From contig JBGOTP010000045.1 in assembly GCA_041476545.1 (NCBI GenBank), positions 1 to 20,646 on the forward strand: a stretch of DNA of 20,646 bases, read 5' to 3'. The notes under the pieces are model-generated. The model was given only the letters and a program-made list of their open reading frames with translations. It searched no databases and was not told the origin of the DNA. Position numbers and translations under genes: made by a program. Source of the stretch: JBGOTP01 sp041476545. Lineage in GTDB: Bacteria > Acidobacteriota > Vicinamibacteria > Vicinamibacterales > CAVVIG01. Below, in pieces: positions 8,714 to 16,951 of this stretch (position 1 is its first letter; every line of letters begins with the position of its first letter).

Positions 8714-8774
8714 GGATGTTGGTTGCGCAACAGGTCTGCCTATCACGAAGCCGCGGAGGTCACGAAGCCACAGC

Positions 8775-9359
8775 TCAGCGATCGGTAGCGGGTACCGGCA
8801 CGATCTGGATGACGGTCTGAAACCGCGCCGGCTCGCAGCCCGGCTTCGGGTTCGGATAGCCGTCGGACATCTCCGACTTGTAATCCTTGATGGTCACGCC
8901 TGGCGGAAACGCCATCGTCTCCTCGCGGAACTTGCCCACGTCGAACTCGTGCGTTGCCGGCGTGTCGAATACCAGATCGCCGTTCTGTTTCAACAGGGTG
9001 CGGTAGTACTTGACGAGATCGAGGAAGGACGTCGCCGACCCGAAGAGGTAGAACCGCTGTCCTCGACCCGCGTCGTACGAGGTCAGGAACTGCGAGCCGG
9101 GATAGACCGCCACCCCGAGCGTCGCCTCCGCTGGTGCGCTGCTTCCACAAGTCGGCGCTGTCGCTGTCGGGGGCGCCGACTGCGAAGGGGCCGGGACCGG
9201 GATTGCGGGCGGCTTCGGCGTAGCCTGGGGCGGCTGTTGGGGTGGTTTTGCCTGCTGCGTCGTTGTCCCCGGGGTCCCTGGCTGCGGAAACGGCCGTGGG
9301 ACCGGCGTCTGCCCGGCCTGCGCAAGTCCGAGCGCAATCAATAGAGCGGCTCCCACCAT
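8775..9359 (-). CDS. Exported Pro-rich conserved protein of unknown function
   Basis: A 194-residue protein. MVGAALLIALGLAQAG acts as a signal sequence, followed by a Pro/Gln/Thr-rich spacer to about residue 65 and then a compact domain: LGVAVYPGSQFLTSYDAGRGQRFYLFGSATSFLDLVKYYRTLLKQNG, and a conserved-looking KFREETMAFPPGVTIKDY, ending NPKPGCEPARFQTVIQIVPVP. It looks like a conserved exported family, but I cannot give a function. ATG 9383 is an alternative, adding 8 residues. ATG 9359 is chosen because a perfect TATAAT ends 6 nt before it. It is divergent from htpX. Confidence 0.75.
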   Translation of the reverse strand: MVGAALLIALGLAQAGQTPVPRPFPQPGTPGTTTQQAKPPQQPPQATPKPPAIPVPAPSQSAPPTATAPTCGSSAPAEATLGVAVYPGSQFLTSYDAGRGQRFYLFGSATSFLDLVKYYRTLLKQNGDLVFDTPATHEFDVGKFREETMAFPPGVTIKDYKSEMSDGYPNPKPGCEPARFQTVIQIVPVPATDR

Positions 9360-9365
9360 CGGCCA

Positions 9366-9400
9366 ATTATAGCTGTCCGCCATCGGGCCTGATACAGGCC
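9366..9400 (-). promoter_or_regulatory. Promoter -10 box and palindrome upstream of the Pro-rich exported protein
   Basis: On the reverse strand TATAAT (9371-9366) stands 6 nt before ATG 9359. GGCCTG-ATA-CAGGCC (9386-9400), a perfect 6-bp inverted repeat with 3-nt centre, sits across the position of the -35 box and looks like an operator. No TTGACA-like box is visible, so activation or repression by a bound protein is plausible. Confidence 0.5.
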
Positions 9401-9467
9401 AATGACGCCAATCAACGGCCCCGATTGGAACCAACCGCCGCCACCAGCGTCTGTAAGGGAGAGAGGC

Positions 9468-9473
9468 TAAGAT
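9468..9473 (+). promoter_or_regulatory. Candidate -10 box of htpX
   Basis: TAAGAT (4 of 6 match to TATAAT) ends 6 nt before the htpX ATG at 9480. If used, the mRNA would start at the ATG. An alternative is that GAAAG just before the ATG acts as a weak ribosome site. Confidence 0.35.
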
Positions 9474-9479
9474 AGAAAG

Positions 9480-10322
9480 ATGCCGAACGTGGTCAAAACC
9501 GCTCTCTTGCTCGGTGCGCTGAGCGCGCTGTTTCTGTTTCTCGGCGAAGCACTTGGCGGCGCACAAGGGCTCGCGCTCGGATTCATGTTTGCCGTCGTGT
9601 CCAACTTCGTGTCCTACTGGTTCTCCGACAAGATCGTCCTGAGGATGTACCGCGCGACGGAAGTGGGCCCCGATCACCGGCTCTATCGCACGGTGTCGCA
9701 GCTCGCGACGCGCGCGGGCCTGCCGATGCCGCGCGTGTACGTCATCCCCGACCCGTCACCGAACGCGTTCGCAACCGGACGCAACCCGGATCACGCCGCC
9801 GTGGCCGCAACCGAGGGAATCCTGCAGCTTCTGAACGACAGCGAGCTCGAAGGGGTGATCGCGCACGAGCTCGCCCACGTGAAGCACCGCGACATTCTGA
9901 TCAGTTCGATTGCGGCGACGCTTGCGGCGGCCATCATGATGACGGCCCGTTTTGCGATGTTCTTCGACGGCGGTCGGCGCGACGACCGAGGCTCGAATCC
10001 GGTCGCGCTGCTCGCGACGATCATTCTGGCCCCCATCGCGGCGATGCTCATTCAGATGGCCATCTCGCGTTCACGCGAATTTGATGCGGACGCGGGTGGG
10101 GCATTCCTGGCCGGAGGGCCGAACGGGCTTGTCAGCGCTCTCCGAAAGCTCGAATCGGGGTCGAAGGCTGTCCCCCTCGATGCCAACCCCGCGACAGCGC
10201 ACATGTTCATCATCAAGCCGTTCTCGGCGGGTGGTCTCACTGGTCTCTTCCGAACGCACCCCGCGACCGAACAGCGCATTCAGGTGCTGCTAGAAAGCAA
10301 ACCCGACCTGCTCGCCTTCTGA
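9480..10322 (+). CDS. htpX: Membrane zinc metalloprotease HtpX (M48B)
   Basis: A 280-residue protein of usual HtpX length. Two N-terminal membrane helices (about 8-24 and 30-48) are followed by the M48 catalytic domain: HELAHVKHRD at 129-138, with His129 and His133 as zinc ligands and Glu130 as the base, and Glu200 in SREFDAD as the third ligand. Two further hydrophobic helices (about 142-160 and 174-193) lie between them, as in HtpX. The C-terminus has FRTHPATEQRIQVL (257-270). The protease removes misfolded inner-membrane proteins. The 3' end overlaps the convergent radical SAM gene by 33 nt. Confidence 0.94.
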   Translation: MPNVVKTALLLGALSALFLFLGEALGGAQGLALGFMFAVVSNFVSYWFSDKIVLRMYRATEVGPDHRLYRTVSQLATRAGLPMPRVYVIPDPSPNAFATGRNPDHAAVAATEGILQLLNDSELEGVIAHELAHVKHRDILISSIAATLAAAIMMTARFAMFFDGGRRDDRGSNPVALLATIILAPIAAMLIQMAISRSREFDADAGGAFLAGGPNGLVSALRKLESGSKAVPLDANPATAHMFIIKPFSAGGLTGLFRTHPATEQRIQVLLESKPDLLAF

Positions 10323-11342
10323 CGCCGCGGGATCGTTGTCGTTGCGTGTGTTTGGGCTCTTGTCGAGAATCTTGTCCGATTCCCGCCGCTTTGTGACGCC
10401 GTACCGATCCTGAAGCACACGGACCATGGCCTTCACTTCCGCCCGGTACGCCTCGGGCGGATACTTCTTGACATAGAGCCGCTCGAAGCGGGGCAACATC
10501 GAAGGGAACTCACGTTCGATGAACGTCATGAAGTGCGAGCGGGTTCCATCCTGCAGGTACATGACGTTGCAGCCGACAAATCGCGCGCCGTACTCCGCGA
10601 TGGTTTTGATGGTCCTCTCCACCTTCGAACGAGACGATGAAAAGCCGGGGACAATGGGCGCCATCAGGACGCCGGCGTTGACACCAGCGTCAATGAGGTC
10701 GCGCACCGCGCGCAGACGCTGGAGGGGGTGCGCGGTTCCAGGTTCGAGAATCCGCCAGGCATCTTCGTCCACGCTTGGCACGCTCATGTACACGGTGCAG
10801 CCGGCCGCGCGAGTGAGATCGGCCAGCACATCGCGATCGCGAACAACCATGGGGCCCTTGGTGATGAGGCCCATCGGCGTTCGCGACCGGGCCAGCGCTT
10901 CGATCGACCCACGCGTCAGTTTGTACTGACCTTCGATTGGCTGATACGGGTCGGTCGCGGTCCCGAACGCCACCTGCTCGCGTACCCAGGACGGGCGGTC
11001 GAGTTCCTTCCGCAAGACCTCGACGAAGTTGCGCTTCACCAGAATCACCGAGGCAAATTCATCGTCGGCGTTCATTTCGAACTGCGCGTGATACCGGCGG
11101 GCGAAGCAGTAATGGCATCCATGCGTGCAGCCGCGATATGGGTTGAGCGTCCACGCGAAGGGCATGCCCTGCACCCGGTTGAGGGCCGAACGGCACGTGA
11201 CTTCCTGATAGCGCGCCTCGTCCGCGCGACGTTCGGCGTCGGTGAGCGCCGCCGTCCCTCCCTCCTTCACGACGTCAGCGATCTGGCGGGTTGTTGGCCT
11301 CGGTGTACCGATGTCAAAGAGCAGTGGCTCGACTTTCGTCAT
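10290..11342 (-). CDS. Radical SAM protein of the Rv2578c / SplB-like type
   Basis: A 350-residue protein starting MTKVEPLLFDIG. The [4Fe-4S]-binding motif CxxxCxxC is at Cys72, Cys76 and Cys79 (NPYRGCTHGCHYCFARRYH), the pattern of the Rv2578c group related to spore photoproduct lyase. Downstream features of the group follow: VAFGTATDPYQPIEGQYKLTRG, PMGLITKGPMVVRDRDVL, YMSVPSVDEDAWRILEPGT, and PIVPGFSSS. The reaction is unknown for this group. ATG 11342 is chosen; an upstream in-frame extension lacks similarity. A TTGACA (11386-11381, reverse strand) and a small hairpin (11350-11366) lie just upstream. Confidence 0.88.
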   Translation of the reverse strand: MTKVEPLLFDIGTPRPTTRQIADVVKEGGTAALTDAERRADEARYQEVTCRSALNRVQGMPFAWTLNPYRGCTHGCHYCFARRYHAQFEMNADDEFASVILVKRNFVEVLRKELDRPSWVREQVAFGTATDPYQPIEGQYKLTRGSIEALARSRTPMGLITKGPMVVRDRDVLADLTRAAGCTVYMSVPSVDEDAWRILEPGTAHPLQRLRAVRDLIDAGVNAGVLMAPIVPGFSSSRSKVERTIKTIAEYGARFVGCNVMYLQDGTRSHFMTFIEREFPSMLPRFERLYVKKYPPEAYRAEVKAMVRVLQDRYGVTKRRESDKILDKSPNTRNDNDPAASEGEQVGFAF

Positions 11343-11421
11343 TTGTTCGCCGCCAAAGAATGGCGGTGTTCGAGCCCCCCTGTCAAGGCCGTCAGGTCGG
11401 GTGCGTGCTGCTGCCTTAATC

Positions 11422-12375
11422 TTAGGTCCCGCGCGGGCCCTTCTCCGACTCGCCCCGCCAGAACGCAAGCAGGTCGTCGAATGTCTGATCGAGGGGGATC
11501 TCCGGAGCCCAGCCCAACTCGTCGCGAATGCGGGTCGGATCGCCGATGATGAGCGGCTGGTCGTTGGGCCGATAGCGGGCGGGATCCACTTTGATCCGGA
11601 TAGGCACCCGCGCGCGGGACAACAGCTGGTCGAGCAGTTCCCGGATCACCATGGCGCGTCCCGAGCAGACGTTGTAGATCCGTCCAGGCGTGCCTCGCTC
11701 GAGAATCTGGCGATAGGCCTTCACCGTGTCGCGGACGTCCGTGAGATCCCGGCGCGCATCGAGATTGCCCACGGCGATTTCCGGCTCCCACCGGCCCACT
11801 TCGATGTCGGCGATACGCCGTGCAAAGCCCGACCCGACAAACCAGGGATCCTGCCGGGGGCCGAAGTGATTGAACGCGCGCGCGATCAGAACCTCCGGAC
11901 CACCGGGATTGTCGCTCCCGACCATTTCCTGGGCCAGCTTGCTGAGCGCGTACGGACTCGCGGGCAGCACCGGGTCGTCTTCGCGAAGGGGCTCGTTCGA
12001 CGAGGCGTACACCATCGCCGAACTCGGTATCAAGACGCGCGCCCTGATATCCTCGTCGCGAAGACCTTCAATCACGTGGTGGGTACCACGGACGTTGACC
12101 GCAAACGTCGGCTCCGTGCTGTCCCAGGAACGTCCCACGTGGGCTGCGCCGGCGCAATGGTAGACCGCCGTCGGCCGGACTCTCGCGAGCGCCGCGCGGA
12201 CGGACGAACGGTCGAGCAGATCAATCGCTTCAGCTGCAGTGCCCGGCCCGTGACGCGGTGGCATTCCTCCGGGCCGATGCCACGCGATCACGGGAACACG
12301 ATCGCGCACCAGTAGATCGATGAGATGGCTTCCGGCGAAACCCGCGGCGCCTGTAACGAGGACTCGTTCGCTCAT
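11422..12375 (-). CDS. NAD(P)-dependent sugar-nucleotide epimerase/reductase, GDP-4-keto-6-deoxymannose reductase-like
   Basis: A 317-residue extended-SDR enzyme. VLVTGAAGFAGSHL (5-18) is the coenzyme-binding motif, IPSSAMVYA (116-124) carries the catalytic Ser, and the YxxxK pair is Tyr142 and Lys146 in SPYALSKLAQE. RAFNHFGPRQ (166-175) and the C-terminal RPNDQPLIIGDPTRIRDELGWAPEIPLDQTFDDLLAFW resemble GDP-6-deoxy-D-lyxo-4-hexulose reductases (RMD), which make GDP-D-rhamnose for surface glycans. The exact substrate is inferred. It starts 6 nt after lptD ends, so both are likely in one transcript and both serve the outer envelope. Confidence 0.87.
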   Translation of the reverse strand: MSERVLVTGAAGFAGSHLIDLLVRDRVPVIAWHRPGGMPPRHGPGTAAEAIDLLDRSSVRAALARVRPTAVYHCAGAAHVGRSWDSTEPTFAVNVRGTHHVIEGLRDEDIRARVLIPSSAMVYASSNEPLREDDPVLPASPYALSKLAQEMVGSDNPGGPEVLIARAFNHFGPRQDPWFVGSGFARRIADIEVGRWEPEIAVGNLDARRDLTDVRDTVKAYRQILERGTPGRIYNVCSGRAMVIRELLDQLLSRARVPIRIKVDPARYRPNDQPLIIGDPTRIRDELGWAPEIPLDQTFDDLLAFWRGESEKGPRGT

Positions 12376-12381
12376 GCGCGT

Positions 12382-14688
12382 CTAGCGCGGCACGCCGCCC
12401 ATGCCGCCGTCGAACGGTGCGAAGCTCCCCAGTCCCGCCAGCGTGAAGGAGAACATGAACTTGGCGTCGACGGGAATGGCGCTGTTGCCGGTGATTCGTC
12501 GAGAGTACTGGAGACTGACGCCGCAGCACTGCGCGCTGTAGTAGGCCTGGACGACCTGCTGGATGATCGTCGACTTCACGGCATCGTACGTCAGACCGTA
12601 GGTGCCTCCATAACGATTCTCTCTCGTATGAGCGGTCGACGTGACGGCCAGTGTCCGGCTGACGCCGTCAGGATTGTTGAACCCCGGGAGGTTCCCGATG
12701 AAGAACTGCTGGTTCCACGAGACGTCCGTCGTCCCGCCCGACCAGCTATGCCTGCCTCCGGCCGACAGCCTGCGGAGCTCGAGGTAGGTCGGATCGATCT
12801 CGGCCTGAAGCGAGCCGCTGACGCTGCTCGTGGGACTCACTCGCGCGTCGATCCGGACCGGCGAAAAGTTGCTTGGCGGCGTCGCGGTGGAGCTCGTGCT
12901 GTAGCGGGTGTCGGACTGAGACGCGAGGGAGTTGGTGTAGTACGTCTGGCCGATGGCAAGACTGGCGATCTCCTGCGACTGGCTGACTTGGCCGATCTTG
13001 CGCTTTGCGTACAGGCGGTTGTTGACGCCGTACGCGTAGTTCGTCGTGCCTCCGGTGACTGGCTGATCGACGCCGGACACGACGCGATTGAAATTGTCGA
13101 TCGCCGTCGTCCGCTGAACGCTCAGGAATGGCTCGATTGTGTGCTTGATCTTCTCGGCGTATCCGCTGTCTGGCGTTTCCCACACACGGTTGAACACGGG
13201 CCCGGTCAGGTCTGTCTGCAACGTGACATACCGCCGGTTCAGATTGTCGTCGAGGATCTTCGTGGTGTTCGGGTCCTGGCTGATGGTGGTCGGGTCCTGG
13301 CTGCGCGTATAGAACGTGTCCCGCCACGTCACCGACGAGTTAGCCGTCAGGAACTGCCAGCGTTTGAGCGGATATCGCACACGCGGCGCAAATTCAGCCC
13401 GACTCAATGTCGTGTCCCCGTTGTCGGTGACGACACCGCCGTCTTTGATCAAGTGGTCGAGATGCGCGTACTCGCTGGTCCATGAAAAATAGATCGGCGA
13501 GGTGGAGAACAAGGGGCGCTCGCTTTGCCCCACCGCGACGAGTGGAGAACTGCCGGTGACGCCGGATCTGGTCGGGTTGCTGAACCACTCGGATCGCTGA
13601 AAGGTCCCGTTCAGCGAATAGTGTCCCCACGCGCCGGCCACGTTGCCGCCGTAGGTGCGCTGACTGCGCGAGAAGTCGGCCACGTTCGTCTGGAATGCCT
13701 GATTGGTGCTGACGCTGGAGAAGTAATTCGTTGCGGCACTTGCGCGAAGCCGGTGCGGAAGCCTCTGATTGGCGGCACCCACGAAGTTGACGCTTCGTTC
13801 CGACGGGGAGGTTGTCCCGCTGGCGTCGACCACAGCCTTGCGGTTCAGCATGTAAGTGGTGAAGTTGCCGACGCCGCTGCCAATGTTGTAGCGATACTCG
13901 CTCCCAATGCCATGCCCGAACTTGGAGTACCAGTCGTACATGACGCTCGCGTCCTGGCTCCGATCGATCGCCCAGAAGAACTGATTGTCAATCTGCGTGC
14001 CCTTCACACTCGACCCGCCCACCGTTGGGAGCAGGAATCCCGTTGATCGGTTCGCTTCGTTCGTCGGGTAGTACACGATCGGCAGGTAGAGGAGCGGGAC
14101 GCCCTTCACGTTGAACACCGCGTTCCGCAGCAGCGTGTAGTCGTCGACGTTGAGGGTGATCTTCCCCGCGTGCAGGTCCCAGCGCGGCGTCGGCTGCACG
14201 CACGTCGTGAAGCCCCCATTGGTGATGGTGTATTTCTTCGCTCCCACCTTCTCGATGACATCGCCAAAGAAATACACATCGGTGTCCTGGCCCGTTATCT
14301 GCGGCGCGACGAACGCACCGGGCGCCGCCGGTGCCTGACGCAGGGGCTTGCTGCTGGCGAAGCCCGTTGCACGGTAGAACGTCCCGAGCCGCGTCCTCGT
14401 GTTGAAGTCCGCGTGATCGGCGCTGATTTGATTGCGGCCCTGCGAAAACACCACATTGCCTCTGGCGATCGCCCGGTCCTCATCCCGGAACCATTCCAGT
14501 TCGTCGGCGTAGAGCTTCGTCTCGCCCTGTGCGAATGTGACCTGCCCCCTGCACGTGTAGTGCTCGTTCTCCCGCTCCTGTTGTTCGCAGTCCATGTTCC
14601 AGGGCGCGCCGGTCTGCTGCGCGGCCGCGCGCGAGGCGGTGATTGTCAGCAGGATCAAACAGAGAACAACCTCGCGCGCGCGGTTCAT
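12382..14688 (-). CDS. lptD: LPS-assembly outer membrane protein LptD
   Basis: A 768-residue protein. MNRAREVVLCLILLTITASRAAAQ is the signal peptide. Residues about 40-110 form the periplasmic OstA/LptD N-terminal domain (YTCRGQVTFAQGETKLYADELEWF, then GNVVFSQGRNQISADHADF), and the remainder is a long series of beta strands with short turns, the LPS-exporting barrel. Cys34, Cys46 and Cys163 in the N-terminal half and an adjacent pair at Cys721-Cys722 (SAQCCGVSLQ) match the disulfide layout known from LptD. It places LPS in the outer leaflet with LptE. ATG 14688 fits the signal peptide; ATG 14727 would add 13 residues and overlap folC. Confidence 0.92.
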   Translation of the reverse strand: MNRAREVVLCLILLTITASRAAAQQTGAPWNMDCEQQERENEHYTCRGQVTFAQGETKLYADELEWFRDEDRAIARGNVVFSQGRNQISADHADFNTRTRLGTFYRATGFASSKPLRQAPAAPGAFVAPQITGQDTDVYFFGDVIEKVGAKKYTITNGGFTTCVQPTPRWDLHAGKITLNVDDYTLLRNAVFNVKGVPLLYLPIVYYPTNEANRSTGFLLPTVGGSSVKGTQIDNQFFWAIDRSQDASVMYDWYSKFGHGIGSEYRYNIGSGVGNFTTYMLNRKAVVDASGTTSPSERSVNFVGAANQRLPHRLRASAATNYFSSVSTNQAFQTNVADFSRSQRTYGGNVAGAWGHYSLNGTFQRSEWFSNPTRSGVTGSSPLVAVGQSERPLFSTSPIYFSWTSEYAHLDHLIKDGGVVTDNGDTTLSRAEFAPRVRYPLKRWQFLTANSSVTWRDTFYTRSQDPTTISQDPNTTKILDDNLNRRYVTLQTDLTGPVFNRVWETPDSGYAEKIKHTIEPFLSVQRTTAIDNFNRVVSGVDQPVTGGTTNYAYGVNNRLYAKRKIGQVSQSQEIASLAIGQTYYTNSLASQSDTRYSTSSTATPPSNFSPVRIDARVSPTSSVSGSLQAEIDPTYLELRRLSAGGRHSWSGGTTDVSWNQQFFIGNLPGFNNPDGVSRTLAVTSTAHTRENRYGGTYGLTYDAVKSTIIQQVVQAYYSAQCCGVSLQYSRRITGNSAIPVDAKFMFSFTLAGLGSFAPFDGGMGGVPR

Positions 14689-14716
14689 TGGCAAGCGGGG
14701 CAATCGAGGCAGCGTA

Positions 14717-16069
14717 TCACGCCTCATCGAGTTCTTTGAGCACGTCGGCGAGGAGGAAGATCGATCCTGCCACGACAATGCGGTGGGACATCCGCCATGC
14801 CGCCGCGAGTGCATCCGCGGGCCGAGCCTCGACGCGGCGGGAGACTGCGGGCGCGAGGCGACTTGCCGATTCGGCAAGGTCCGCCGGATCCGCCGAGCGC
14901 GCATTCGACGCACGCGTGAAGACAAACGCGCCGGCCACAGGCGCGAGCGCCGCGATCATGGCGTTCACATCCTTGTCGCGCATGGCCCCGAACACGAGCG
15001 GTGGATGTGCCCATCCGGTCGTGCGAAGGAACGCGGCCAGCGATTCCGCACCCTCGGGATTGTGCGCCGCGTCGAGCAGAAGCTCGCGGCCGTCTCGCAA
15101 GCGGCGGAGGTCAAGTCGTCCGGGCCACGTCACGTCCGCGAGTCCGTCAACGATGGCCGACGGCGGTACAGCGACGCCCTGCGCATCAAGGGCTTCGAGA
15201 AGTCGCACTGCCACCACGGCATTGTCGATTTGATGGGCCCCCGCGAGCCCGATGGTCATGTCGCCGTAGTCGCGCACGGGCGTCCGGAGATGGATGATCT
15301 GGCCAGTGGCGTCCGGCTTTACCCGGACGATCTGAACTTCGTCTGACGCGAGGATGACCCGAGCGTTGCGTTCCTGGGCGACACGCTCAATCGCGGCGCG
15401 TGCCTCGCGATCCATCCGCCCGATGACGAGGGGAGTACGCGGCTTGATGATGCCGGCCTTTTCGATCGCAATCTCCCGCAGCGTGCGTCCGAGGTACTGC
15501 TGGTGATCGAGCCCAATCGACGTGATGGCGGTGACGACCGGTTCGAGGACATTCGTGGCGTCGAGTCGTCCCCCGAGACCCACTTCGCACACGGCGATCT
15601 CAACGCGCGCCCGCCTGAACAGCTCGAAGGCGACGGCGGTGGTCACTTCGAAGAACGTCGGCTGCACCAGGAGCGTGCCCTGGGCACACAACCGGCTCAC
15701 CACGGCTTGCACCTCGGCGACGACGTCGCGGAGAACGTCGTGACTCACGGGCTGTCCATCGACCACGAACCGTTCGGCCAGGTCGATTAGGTGCGGGGAG
15801 GTGTAGCGAGCCGTGCGATGTCCGGCCGCGCGGAGGGCCGCGTCCACCATCGCGGTCACCGATCCCTTGCCGTTGGTTCCGGCGACGTGCACGGATCGGA
15901 AGGCGCGTTCGGGATGGCCGAGGGCGCCGACGATGGACAGAATGTTGTCGAGACCGAACTTGATACCGAACTGGTCGAGCGCGAACAGATAAGTCAGAGG
16001 GTCGGCGGTCAACGCACTTTGGACGTCAGCGCTGGGGCGCCGGTTCGGTGGCTGGCGACGGTCCGGCAT
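14717..16069 (-). CDS. folC: Bifunctional folylpolyglutamate synthase / dihydrofolate synthase
   Basis: A 450-residue Mur-ligase-family enzyme that adds glutamate to dihydropteroate and folates, using ATP. DPLTYLFALDQFGIKFGLDNI is the usual N-terminal block. HVAGTNGKGS (61-70) is the ATP-binding loop, followed by YTSPHLIDLAERF. Further blocks are LLVQPTFFEVTTAVAFELF, CEVGLGGRLDATNVL and SIGLDHQQYLG, and LLLDAAHNPEGAESL with PPLVFGAMRDKDV in the C-terminal domain. ATG 16069 overlaps accD by 44 nt. The real start may be later, since the first 20 residues are not typical. It ends 28 nt before lptD begins. Confidence 0.93.
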   Translation of the reverse strand: MPDRRQPPNRRPSADVQSALTADPLTYLFALDQFGIKFGLDNILSIVGALGHPERAFRSVHVAGTNGKGSVTAMVDAALRAAGHRTARYTSPHLIDLAERFVVDGQPVSHDVLRDVVAEVQAVVSRLCAQGTLLVQPTFFEVTTAVAFELFRRARVEIAVCEVGLGGRLDATNVLEPVVTAITSIGLDHQQYLGRTLREIAIEKAGIIKPRTPLVIGRMDREARAAIERVAQERNARVILASDEVQIVRVKPDATGQIIHLRTPVRDYGDMTIGLAGAHQIDNAVVAVRLLEALDAQGVAVPPSAIVDGLADVTWPGRLDLRRLRDGRELLLDAAHNPEGAESLAAFLRTTGWAHPPLVFGAMRDKDVNAMIAALAPVAGAFVFTRASNARSADPADLAESASRLAPAVSRRVEARPADALAAAWRMSHRIVVAGSIFLLADVLKELDEA

Positions 16070-16937
16070 CCACCGGTACCGCGGGGGGTGACGGTGTCGC
16101 CGCACGCATGAACCGGAGACCGTTGGCAATCGTCGCCTTCATCTCCCGACGATCGACGACAAGGTCCAGCATGCCCTTATCGAGCAGGAACTCGGAGGTC
16201 TGAAATCCCGCCGGCAGCTTCTGGCGGATGGTCTGCTCGATGACGCGCGGGCCGGCGAATCCGATGAGCGCTTTGGGCTCGGCGATATTGAGGTCGCCCA
16301 GCATGGCGAAGCTGGCGGTTACACCGCCAGTCGTCGGATGAGTCAGGACCGAAATGTACGGCAGCCGCGCGCGGTCGAGGTGCGCGAGGGCACCGCAGAT
16401 TTTGCCCATCTGCATCAGCGAGAGCGCGCCTTCCATCATCCGGGCGCCTCCGGAGCAGCAGACGATGATCATCGGGCAGCGTTGTTCGAGGGCCCGCTCT
16501 ATTCCTCGCGTGATCTTTTCCCCGACCACGACCCCCATGCTCCCGCCGATGAAGCCGTACTCCATCGCCGCGATGACCGCCGGAATGCCCTCGGTCGTGC
16601 CGGACGCGACGATGACGGCATCCTTCAGTCCCGTGCTCTCGAGGCCAGCCTTCAGTCGCGATCGGTACGGTTTCGTGTCGGTGAAGTGCAGCGGATCGGT
16701 CGAGGCCAGGTTCGAATCGTATTCAGTCCACTCGCCGTCGAACAGCATCCGCAGCCGCTCCACGGCTGTCAGTTGAAAGTGATGCGCGCACTTTGGACAG
16801 ACGCTCAGGTTGGTCGCCAGATCCTTGTTGTAGATGACCTGTGCGCAGCCGGGACACTTCTCCCACAGCCCCTCGGGGACGCGGCTCTCTTTGGCTCTCT
16901 TCGCGATCGGTGTGCGGGTCTTTTTGAACCAGGCCAC
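16026..16937 (-). CDS. accD: Acetyl-CoA carboxylase carboxyltransferase subunit beta
   Basis: A 303-residue protein. The N-terminal zinc ribbon has Cys28, Cys31, Cys47 and Cys50 (CPGC ... CPKC). The carboxyltransferase body follows with DAVIVASGTTEGIPAVIAAMEYGFIGGSMGVVVGEKI, IIVCCSGGARMMEGALSLMQMGK, HPTTGGVTASFAMLGDLNIAEPKALIGFAGPRVIEQT, and KLPAGFQTSEFLLDKGMLDLVVDRRE. With AccA it moves carboxyl from biotin to acetyl-CoA in fatty acid synthesis; accA is not in the window. The start is GTG at 16937 and the gene lies 14 nt after the kinase. The C-terminal 20 or so residues are a Pro/Ala-rich tail whose codons overlap the folC start. Confidence 0.95.
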   Translation of the reverse strand: MAWFKKTRTPIAKRAKESRVPEGLWEKCPGCAQVIYNKDLATNLSVCPKCAHHFQLTAVERLRMLFDGEWTEYDSNLASTDPLHFTDTKPYRSRLKAGLESTGLKDAVIVASGTTEGIPAVIAAMEYGFIGGSMGVVVGEKITRGIERALEQRCPMIIVCCSGGARMMEGALSLMQMGKICGALAHLDRARLPYISVLTHPTTGGVTASFAMLGDLNIAEPKALIGFAGPRVIEQTIRQKLPAGFQTSEFLLDKGMLDLVVDRREMKATIANGLRFMRAATPSPPAVPVDAGPSPATEPAPQR

Positions 16938-16951
16938 GAATCGTCAGCTTA

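Noticed and set aside
8742..8767. Direct repeat TCACGAAGCC (two copies) between two genes
   Set aside because: Only two short copies; may be a degenerate intergenic repeat but not supportable as an element.
11350..11366. CCGCC/GGCGG hairpin before the radical SAM gene
   Set aside because: Only a 5-bp stem; could hide the start but is too weak to claim as a regulator.
10728..12315. Long forward frames over the radical SAM and epimerase genes
   Set aside because: Antisense shadows of genes with complete catalytic motifs.
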